From positions 1,075,209-1,139,208 of the forward strand of contig NC_079476.1 of assembly GCF_026230105.1 (NCBI RefSeq): a DNA stretch of 64,000 nt, in the 5' to 3' direction. Source of the DNA: Diorhabda sublineata. Taxonomy: Eukaryota; Arthropoda; Insecta; Coleoptera; Chrysomelidae. A program made the position numbers and the translations under genes. The notes below the pieces were generated by a model. That model saw nothing but the letters and a program-made list of their open reading frames with translations, was not told the origin of the DNA and ran no database searches. Shown one piece after another: positions 57,164 through 64,000 of the stretch. Numbering within the stretch: the first letter of the stretch is position 1; each line of letters begins with the position of its first letter.

Positions 57164-57166
57164 TAA
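56510..57166 (+). pseudogene. reverse transcriptase fragment (from the YADD box onward)
   Basis: The frame opens with VGMVCYADDAAIIAESENNL, an intact YADD catalytic box, then MNISISKTKCMTIAKDPLRC, QFRYLGIDIS (the 'kYLGi.is' block) and LRSQINKASVLSGYLRDIVW. At about 56870 it shifts frame; the +1 frame continues TYGTEVREDTNKLKQMVRVA and EMKTLRTIMRKTRRDRVR, the 'tYgaEtR..t.k.kq.l...EMktLR.I..kt..DrvRn' block. After another shift PGKPPKRWKD ends the protein. The upstream fingers and endonuclease are absent. It is among the best-preserved coding pieces of the window, so the insertion is relatively young. Confidence 0.9.
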
Positions 57167-57287
57167 TTCAAAAATTAGAAGAGAGATTTTGAATATTGAA
57201 AAAAAAGAGAGATGAATTAGAAATTGAAAGAAGAATTCAGGATCAGTGAAATAACTCAACTATTTGAATTTGCATTCTTAGGGATGG

Positions 57288-57511
57288 AGGTGTTCAGACG
57301 ACTTCAAAAATTGTAGCGTAGAAAGATTATTTTTTGTAAATCTATCAGTAATTTTAATATGAATATAAATTGTTACCATGTATTATTTTGATGAGTTTTT
57401 ATAAATCAATTATTGAAATTAATTAAATTCATTTACCATTTCTAAAATTGTACTGCGCTCTGGTGAATAAAGTTTTTCAAAAACAGTATATCGGCAGTAA
57501 AATCCTTAATT
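57288..57511 (+). repeat. LTR 2 (fullest copy)
   Basis: Begins AGGTGTTCAGACGACTTC after AGGGATGG and ends AGTAAAATCCTTAATT. A GGTGAATAAAG stretch near 57460-57470 contains AATAAA, a possible polyadenylation signal placed as expected in an LTR. Confidence 0.7.
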
Positions 57512-58006
57512 GGCGCAGTCACCGTAGGATTGGTGTGGTCGTGAATTTTTACGCGTTAAAAAACTCGACTCCGTATTTTAATATGTAGTGCGGAAGCCTA
57601 CAGTTTACAAGGGAACTGGAGAATAATTTCAGCCTTCAGATCACCTTTAGTACGAATTTCTACCTTTTCTTCCATTTTTCTTTTTTGATTCTATCTTTAT
57701 CTATTATTGGAGTGAGAAATAGTTAATTTATTAGTTGTTGAATTTTTTTATGAACGAACTATTGAAAGCATTCAATGAATCAAATATTAAAGGAAATAGT
57801 AACAATTCAGATTAATTCAATATAGCCACAGCAAACGCAAAAATTCGAAATTGGGAAACTTTGATTTGAAATTGCGAAGAATATCGAAAAAATTCTAGAA
57901 ATAGAAAATCTGCGAGGCCGTATGATTTTTGACAATTTTGTTAATTCAAATATTCAGGAAAGCAGAATATTGAAGATAAGAAAAAATTTTTCATTCTTTG
58001 GAAATT
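57512..58006 (+). other. internal region 2 of the LTR array
   Basis: Starts with the primer-site copy (GGCGCAGTCACCGTAGGATT) and repeats the blocks of internal region 1: TTCAGCCTTCAGATCACCT, a TTCTTCCATTTTTC block, ATGAACGAACTA, AACAATTCAGATTAATT and AGAAATAGAAAATC. It then joins AGGAAAGCAGAATATTGAAG, the 3' internal block also present at 55893. No gag or pol is present. Confidence 0.75.
57750..57815 (+). CDS. mini-ORF, copy 2
   Basis: ATG ... TAA encoding MNELLKAFNESNIKGNSNNS then D, homologous to the mini-ORF at 56293. Coding status is unproven. Confidence 0.25.
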   Translation: MNELLKAFNESNIKGNSNNSD

Positions 58007-58075
58007 AGCTACATCTAAAAACATCGAGATAAAAATTAAAACGTAGAAAGAATATATTCAGCAGTAACTTCAAAA

Positions 58076-60859
58076 TAAAGGAAAATTTTGCGAAGTTCCA
58101 TTTGATGAGTTTTGTCGATTAAAAATAATTAATATTAAATTAATTAAAATCCTAGTTTATGAAAGTTTTCACGAAAAATGAAACAAGGAAAATATCAATA
58201 ATTTTGTCTACATTATTTTTTGACGATTCTAATAATAATTCATTAGTGAAACGAAAAAATAAATTCATAAATAAAAGTATCAATTTCGTAAGCCCTTAAT
58301 TTTACAAAAACTCCATCAATGGTTTTCGTTGTAGCTTTTCGTGAAGATACTGAATCGATGTTATATGTTGTTTTCAAAAAAATTAATAAAATTTGATCAT
58401 GATTAAAATTTCAACAAGTATCATCGTCATTTTACAATTTTTTAATCTATAGATTTTATAGCAAGTGTGAATGAAATGTGTGTGAAGGAGAAATGTTTTT
58501 TGAAGTATATTAGATTTTTTAATAATATCAATCATGTTAAAAATACTCTTATGTCAAGGAGAGTTAAGCCCCAAATAGAGAATTTTGGAATTGAGTATTT
58601 CTTATTCCATGTTATTCTATACTTCATTTCCATGTTTGTATATTCAGAAATGGCAACATCTTTTCTTACTTTTTCATCCATTTGTCATCTTCCAACATCA
58701 CTAGTCTTAATAAACTATTTATTAAACAAGTAGAAGCTACTTCCCTGAAGTTATTCAAATCTTACATTTATCTAGTTTTAGAGTCAATTTATTATCCTTT
58801 GTTGATTTCCCTGGAGCCGTATAAACTATTTCAACATGTTCGATTCATTTGCACACAACAATATGGTAATAAGACTAAGCACCTTAACTTGTCGGGGACA
58901 ATTTAATTTGGTTTGTGACCCTACAATTCAGTACAAGTTCATATTATAATAATTTAATTTTTCAGCTTTTATTCTAAACTCACATTATGGTAAATAGTCA
59001 TTCATAAATTGGTGACGCAATATTTGAGACAGTTATTAACACGCTTTTATTAGTTTCACTTGTATATGTGAGCTTGTGAGTTTGTTTGTAATTCTCCTTT
59101 GGACTCTGATTTCCATGTTGAAAATCAAGAACATCCACAACCTTACCAACTATACCGTCACGACTCGATACAAGTTTCGACGAGATGTAGGTATATAAAC
59201 AAAAACGAGGATGGTATTAATAGTTGAATAAGGTTAAAATGTTCGATGAAATATAACGTTTTCATCTGAAAAAAGCGTGGGGTACTGTTCACTAATCACT
59301 TTATATTGATACATATGGATATAAAGAGAGTGATTATAAAATTATCTTCAAAAAAGCCGTACGCTTGAACGCAGCAACATTTTTTATACAACTACCCTTA
59401 TTTGAAGTAATAAAAGATTTTTTTTTAGGTTTTTACTTTGGTTTACCTCCAAAGACTAGTATTTAAACTTCTATTTATTTTCAAAATACGTAACTTATCC
59501 AAGTATTGGGTAAAATTCACTCTTCCTATTTTTCTTTGATAGATAACTGGTTGTTGAACACCTTTTATGAAAATATCGTGGTTTTCTTTAATTATAAAAC
59601 CAAGGTAGTTAGTACAAAGCACTACCAGAAATCGAATACGAAAAAATCCGACATTTCGAAGTACTCCAAAATCGATTTCCAAGATTCCGTTACATACAGA
59701 CATACCAAGCTAATAGAAGCCTTTTATAAAGAGGATATTTACATATAATCTATCTCGTTTTCGATTCAAATCTCCAGCCCACGACTCAGTTTTGCATTTT
59801 TCATTATGAATTATTCTTATTCTCTCTCTTATTATTTTACAAGTTCATAAATTTTTATTCGCCTTTTCTCATTTCTTCTATCGTAAATACAACTCGAAAT
59901 CTTTTGGTTTTTTCGCACATCCATAAATGGATTTATTTGGTTTTCTTTGCCAGTTTTTTTACTAGACTACGTTTTTTTCCATAATATAAGAATGCGTTGA
60001 ACAATATATTGACTGACAAAAATTTCTCATAAGTCATGGTGGATATAAAAAGTTTTAGTAGTGAAGTGAAAGTGCATAGAATTTGTTAGCTGAGAGACTT
60101 TGTAAGTGAAGAAGATAAATTTTCATAAAACCGAAAAAATTTATCGAACTATACTCCCCCAAGGTCATACAGCCAAACGTCGTAAACTCATCAAAGATCA
60201 TCGATTAAGGTTCATGCGTCTTGAGGAATCTTATTTGAGCAGCATCTGGTCAATTGCAAGAAGTGGTTTAGAAAGCATGGCAAGATGCCTAGTATACGTT
60301 TAGTAGTAATTTATTTTCGATTACGAAGATTTTGTCTTTTATCTTATTTCTTCCACTTCACAACATCCTTGTAGTTAGCTTGGTGTAGAGAGAATTCAGT
60401 AGAAGCAAAAATAAAATCATATCCTACTCAGTAACGAATCTGTATTCAGCTTTTTTATGAGGATACATGACATAATGACCAGTGAATTGTAAAAAAGCGA
60501 CGTAAGCAATAATGGAAACCACAATTAGAGATTGAGTAAAGGTGAGTAGTTTGAAATGGAATACTCTAAAATATCAGCTACCTATCCAGGATCAAGTTTA
60601 GATAAATCAATGAACGTATAAAGGATCAAAAATTTATAAAACAGTTTCTCAAGTAAGTTTTCTCAATGTAGCTAAAAATCTAAGAGTTTACTAACGCCTC
60701 AGATACCAATAGAAATTCGAAACAATTGAGTTCCACAAAATTATTCTCTTTTCTAGCCTCCATGCACATGATGCAATAAATAAAAAATATGGAGACTAAA
60801 AAAGTCCGAGATCACGTTTGTTTTTTGAGAATGATTGGATACATCGTCACATTTAGATT
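58076..60859. other. 2.8-kb stretch without recognised genes
   Basis: Frames at 58467-58733, 58682-58906, 59443-59703 (minus), 59506-59748 and 60106-60303 show no known motif. Most are Phe/Ile/Asn-rich, as expected from composition. Confidence 0.45.
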
Positions 60860-61140
60860 AGAGCTACGGAGAACGCTCTATTCTGAATGTTGCACCAGAA
60901 GTTTTTGCCAAAACTGCTTAGAAAAATCATAGAAACCAATCGCTGAAGATGAAGCGCTCTCCATCAAGACAATGAAAGCTCTGAGAGAGCAATTCGAAGA
61001 AAACGTTTTAGATCAGTCAAAATATCGAATTGATAGATCACATGCCATACAGTCCTTGTTTGGTACCAATGATTTCTGATATTTTTCGCAGACCGGAATA
61101 AATTGCAAGGAAAACTGTTTTTGCCAAACTACGATCTAAT
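60860..61140 (+). pseudogene. mariner transposase fragment
   Basis: Plus-strand pieces across frames: LNVAPEVFAKTA near 60875-60912 ('iclPEVFaklr'), NRNQSLKMKRSPSRQ-type residues near 60935-60965 (degraded 'iiLHHDNAs'), SQNIELIDHMPYSPCLVP near 61018-61072 ('tqNIELMgHPPYSPDLAP', with the third catalytic Asp replaced by Cys) and DIFRRPE near 61080. It belongs to the same family as the copy at 30.6 kb. Ends not found. Confidence 0.7.
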
Positions 61141-61459
61141 ATGAAGGGCTTTGCAGTTAACGTATCTAAAACCTTGTGCTATTTCATCCGAGGCCATTAT
61201 GTCGTTTTTCTTGGTAACAGATTCATAAGATTGGTACCAAATTCCGGGACATGTTTATGATTTGAATTATTATTCGGATATATTTTCTGAAGTATCTCCA
61301 ACATTGTGAATTAGTTAGAATCATTTAATTGCTTTGTTGAAGCACCATTAAACTGACAAAAGGAGTTCAGAGTATGAAAATCGAATGCGTCTAACAATAA
61401 ACTTATTGAAAACTGGAGGGCCAAGTAAGAAGTCTTCAATTTAACAAATGAAATAAGTA
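61141..61459. other. short unassigned stretch
   Basis: Nothing recognised between the two mariner pieces. Confidence 0.5.
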
Positions 61460-62241
61460 TACGAAGGGGTAGCCAAAAATAACCAGAATTATTTTTTCAA
61501 TGCTATGTATTTACAAATAATTCCTTCAAAATACTCTCCACTACAAGTAATACATTTGTCCCAGCGGTGCTTTTACTGTTCGAAACATTGTTTGAACTCA
61601 TATTTACAGATGGCGGCAAGCTCCTGTCTCGTTCTTTTCTTGAAGTCTTCAATGTTTTCAAATCGCCGTCCTTTCATGCCCCTTTTCATGCGTGGAAACA
61701 AGAAAAAGTCGCACGGAGCCAGGTCAGGCGAGTAAGGTGCGTGGGGCAGCGGAACCATGTTATTTTTAACCAAAACCTGGCTAACAGTGGTGGCTGAGTG
61801 TGCAGGTGAGTTGGCATGGTGGAAAAACCAGTCACCTGTTTGCTGAACCGAGCTCCAAGATATTCCACTGATTTCAGACAGTTGATCAATTGTCTGTCGA
61901 CGGTCCAAGCTCTCGAATTCTTTCAACATTTTCAACAATTCGAGCAGTTGATGGAGGAACTCATACACTTGAGTTTTTCCCATAGCATCATCTTTGTAAG
62001 CAGGTTTCAACATTAAAACAGTTTCAGCAGCGTTTTTAACGAGTAGAAAACAAAATGTCACAGCGGCACGTTGTTCACTAGCAAAAACGGTCACTAGTGG
62101 CGAACAGAACGTGGCAGGTCAACGGCCCGCGCGGCACTGAGCTGGCGACGTGTTTTGCTAGGCCCTAGCGAAAGAAATCAGTACTACAAAAGCTCCAACC
62201 ATGGTAATGCTATACCGGTTACTATTGGGTACTCCCTCGTA
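61460..62241. mobile_element. mariner element, 782 bp, internal deletion, both ends
   Basis: The left end TACGAAGGGGTAGCCAAAAA (61460) and the right end reversed, TACGAGGGAGTACCCAATAG (from 62241), form imperfect terminal inverted repeats continuing with TAACCAG / TAACCGG. TA lies at both borders. It contains a deletion-fused transposase frame on the minus strand. Several hundred bases of the autonomous element's middle are missing. Confidence 0.88.
61573..62094 (-). CDS. deletion-fused mariner transposase, 174 codons open
   Basis: The minus-strand frame starts MTVFASEQRAAVTFCFLLVK, continues MGKTQVYEFLHQLLELL (helix-turn-helix region) and ISGISWSSVQ, then joins directly QTGDWFFHHANSPAHSATTV and LPHAPYSPDLAPCDFFLFPR, ending with FKQCFEQ and TAA. 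Families of this type have about 340 residues; about 150 residues between SSVQ and GDWF, including the first catalytic Asp, are gone. The second catalytic Asp (HHDNAPAH) reads Ala. Past the stop, the frame continues HRWDKCITCSGEYFEG, the normal tail, so the stop is premature. No enzyme activity is expected, but the intact N-terminal DNA-binding part is notable. Confidence 0.85.
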   Translation of the reverse strand: MTVFASEQRAAVTFCFLLVKNAAETVLMLKPAYKDDAMGKTQVYEFLHQLLELLKMLKEFESLDRRQTIDQLSEISGISWSSVQQTGDWFFHHANSPAHSATTVSQVLVKNNMVPLPHAPYSPDLAPCDFFLFPRMKRGMKGRRFENIEDFKKRTRQELAAICKYEFKQCFEQ

Positions 62242-63384
62242 TGTATTTGAATACTATATTCGAATGAAAGTTTGTCACGAACTTTTTCTTAATGTCACTA
62301 TTAGCATTTATTCATTATTATAAAAAATTGGCACGATAGAGTTATAACATTATCAAGATATGTCGAATATGGAATGTGTCCTTGCTAATTACGTATTGAA
62401 AATAAATGGAAACAAAAGAAGTAAACGTTTCTCAATAAAGCTATAGTTAAGTGGGCGATAATAAATTGATATTAATAGGTGAGTTATTGACATAAATTGT
62501 CGAGATTGATCTTGATATTCTATGAATTAGTAGTACGAGAAATATGGTGGGTGAACTTAATTTAGTATCCGTAACTTAGTTGCTAGTAGCTAATTTATTT
62601 TATTAATTAATTCTATTGAGATAATCGCTTGTGAGAATGATATTGAAAAGTGTGTGGGGTTCAAAGTCCTGAAACTGAAATGAATAATTATCACGTTGGT
62701 CCATAGTTATGAAGTATAAAAAGACCTTCCAATATCAATTGCAGATTATAAAACCATTGCAGACTCATTAAATCTCACCAAACGACCCCACTGCTTATCG
62801 CAGGCTGTCTGGCAGGAATATTTCAAAGAAATTATGTACATACGCCTGCCGACAGCTTCAGTCAATAAACATCCCCCTACAGCACTTTATTTGAATTATA
62901 AGAACCCCTTTCAAAAATTTTAAATATAAAAGGGAGTCGTTGGCACCTTGTTAAACCAAGTAAAGGATATAGTGGCTAGCTAACCTCTTTATATATAAAT
63001 ACGTACAGGACAAAAGAGTCTGAAATCCTAAATACATGTTTATGTAATCTTGGAAATCTATTTCCAGACCGGCTCCCTTTTCGAGGAAAATCAATTACGG
63101 CAGCTTGAATGAACTCAATTTGAATTTGTATAATGCCTTTTGACGTGAAAAAAGAAAACTTACATCAAGCTAACCTAAAACTTGAATGCGCGTACCTCCA
63201 AACAGGAGATGATCGCGAACTGATTTACATACACCAACTTATCTCGCATATCTAACTTATTTTAGCATATAAATTGAATAGTTCATTGCTTTCTAAATGA
63301 CGGAAAGGGAAATTAATATCCTTGTTAATGGAGCACATCCGTTTATACAAATCGTAAAATATTTAGTATGATTTCAATGTGGAA
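62242..63384. other. unassigned stretch
   Basis: No gene recognised. The segment near 62790-62880 (GCAGGCTGTCTGGCAGG, then CGCCTGCCGACAGCTTC) contains a loose inverted repeat and is GC-richer than its surroundings; function unknown. Confidence 0.4.
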
Positions 63385-63660
63385 TTTGTAATTAGTTTTC
63401 TTGTGTTTTCAAAAATACTCCGACATCTCTATATAAATAAATGAATTGCTTTTCGTTAATCTCGCTTATACTCGACAACAGCTGAACCGATTTGGTTAAC
63501 TTTGGTCTTGAATTATTTGTGGAAGCCCAGAGACGGTTTGTCGCCGTGGACACCTCAACCAGATTCATCACTTTACCCACGGATTTCTGTCACATCTCAG
63601 ACTCAAAAGTGGAAATTCAGCGCAATATAGCGCAAGAGTCCGATAACCATAATTAGCTGA
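63385..63660. repeat. dispersed-repeat-like sequence next to the Helitron gene piece
   Basis: Contains ATAAATAAATGAATTGCTTT, CTCGCTTATACTCGACAACA, GCTGAACCGATTTGGTTAAC and TTTGGTCTTGAATTATTTG, a wording I recall from repeats in many insect genomes, possibly Helitron-associated. Its position just upstream of helicase sequence supports that link. The recognition is from memory only. Confidence 0.45.
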
Positions 63661-63669
63661 GTAAACGAG

Positions 63670-64000
63670 AAAAATTGGCGATAGAAAATAAAAATGTCGA
63701 AGATCTTAATGCAACCATTCAGAATTTTCTTCCAGGGACAGTTTCCTTCAAATCTGTCGAGTTTTTTTATTCACAGGAATTGCCTGGATTGCCACCTCAC
63801 AATTTTCAGTTGAAATGGTGATGAATAACGTCACTAAGGCAACAATCATAAAGTGAAAATACATAGGAAATGATGTTTTGATCTTGCTTATACCAATGAT
63901 TCGATTTTGAATATTTACAATTTCCGATACGTCTGGCCTTTGCGATGATCATAAATAAATCGCAAGGCCAGTCATTGTAAGTTTGCGGAATCAATTTGGG
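63670..64000 (+). pseudogene. Helitron Pif1-like helicase, C-terminal part, cut by window end
   Basis: Plus-strand blocks: LAIENKNVEDLNATIQNFLP near 63675-63734, VEFFYSQELPGLPPHNFQLK near 63760-63818, GNDVLILLIPMI near 63860-63900, then YLQFPIRLAFAMIINKSQGQ, SL, a stop, VCGINLG up to the window end. This matches the C-terminus of the Pif1-type helicase of animal Helitrons ('L.ptN..V..lN..i....pg....y.S.D.......yp.eFLnsl...glPpH.L.LK.g', 'fPlrlAfAmtINKaQGQTl...Gi.L'). The INKSQGQ motif, helicase motif V region, is intact. An in-frame stop follows it, and there is a frame change near 63823. The Rep domain lies outside or is missing. Confidence 0.88.

Larger units (their letters stand above)
55880..58075 (+). 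mobile_element. tandem array of a small LTR element: three LTRs, two internal regions
   Basis: Repeated blocks occur in the order expected of LTR-internal-LTR-internal-LTR. LTR 1 is about 55974-56055, LTR 2 about 57288-57511 and LTR 3 about 58007-58075. LTRs 1 and 2 are preceded by a purine-rich tract (TTCTTAGGGATGGAG) and the same upstream sequence family; LTR 3 has a worn version (TTCTTTGGAAATTAG). LTRs 1 and 2 end CAGTAAAATCCTTAATT, followed directly by the primer-binding-like TGGCGCAGTCACCGTAGGAT. Internal region 2 is only about 490 bp with no long frame, so the unit is a TRIM-like non-autonomous element, probably Ty3/gypsy-type by its AATT/TGGCGCAG boundary. Internal region 1 contains a foreign insertion (56495-57163). 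Confidence 0.8.

Noticed and set aside
56539..57259. Minus-strand frames of 85-127 codons
   Set aside because: Antisense to the well-preserved reverse transcriptase fragment; no independent support.
61686..62016. Plus-strand and alternate-frame open frames across the mariner at 61.5-62.1 kb
   Set aside because: They are shadows of the minus-strand transposase frame, which carries the recognisable motifs.
1..64000. tRNA, rRNA or other structured RNA genes
   Set aside because: No cloverleaf with A and B boxes or rRNA-like block was recognised by eye; a covariance-model scan would be needed to exclude small RNAs.
1..64000. A novel multi-gene system
   Set aside because: No cluster of intact co-oriented genes exists; every recognisable protein belongs to a transposon class and nearly all are broken.

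Overview
The window looks like AT-rich nuclear DNA from an insect, with no bacterial features: no operons, no ribosome binding sites and no long ORFs. The evidence is the mobile-element mix: cecropia- and mellifera-type mariners, the insect-typical DDE transposons with a DUF4817-like N-terminal helix-turn-helix, jockey-like non-LTR retrotransposons, Penelope-like elements with a GIY-YIG nuclease, hAT, PIF/Harbinger (MADF protein), pogo-like, Crypton-like and Helitron remnants. A beetle would fit, but the sequence does not prove the order. I recognise no intact host gene. The window reads as gene-poor intergenic DNA or a very long intron, filled with decayed transposons.

Layout. 0.1-5.7 kb: a mariner fossil, a Crypton-like tyrosine recombinase fragment with an intron-like gap, a deleted mariner with both ends, and a weak second recombinase trace. 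6.5-9.2 kb: a 186-bp satellite array of about 14 monomers, with recent 372-bp duplications. 10.3-15.5 kb: three non-LTR reverse transcriptase fragments, a second mariner and a DDE transposase piece. 15.5-20.6 kb: mostly unassigned, with two weak exon-like frames on the minus strand. 20.8-22.8 kb: two DUF4817-type transposon fragments flanking a GC-richer island. 24.2-28.8 kb: two hAT elements with exact 8-bp target duplications and a third DUF4817-type fragment.

29-41 kb: Penelope termini, two mariner pseudogenes, non-LTR C-termini, a pogo-like transposase C-terminus, two Penelope-like elements and a jockey fragment. 42.1-47.9 kb: three deletion derivatives of DUF4817-type transposons, two of them with both long terminal inverted repeats clear. 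48.7-49.4 kb: a Harbinger-type MADF remnant. 51.6-53.9 kb: non-LTR, Tc1 and DDE fragments. 55.9-58.1 kb: a tandem LTR-internal-LTR-internal-LTR array of a small non-autonomous LTR element, interrupted by a truncated non-LTR retrotransposon with its own target duplication. 60.9-62.2 kb: mariner fragments, one with both ends and a 174-codon open frame. 63.4-64.0 kb: a Helitron Pif1-type helicase fragment running off the window.

Nothing here appears to work as an intact gene system. The genes are linked only by being layers of transposon insertion, deletion and nesting. The most unusual structures are the triple-LTR array with its nested insertion, the satellite with 372-bp higher-order duplications, and the families of short TIR-bounded deletion derivatives. 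All family assignments come from remembered protein motifs read in the sequence; no database search was run.
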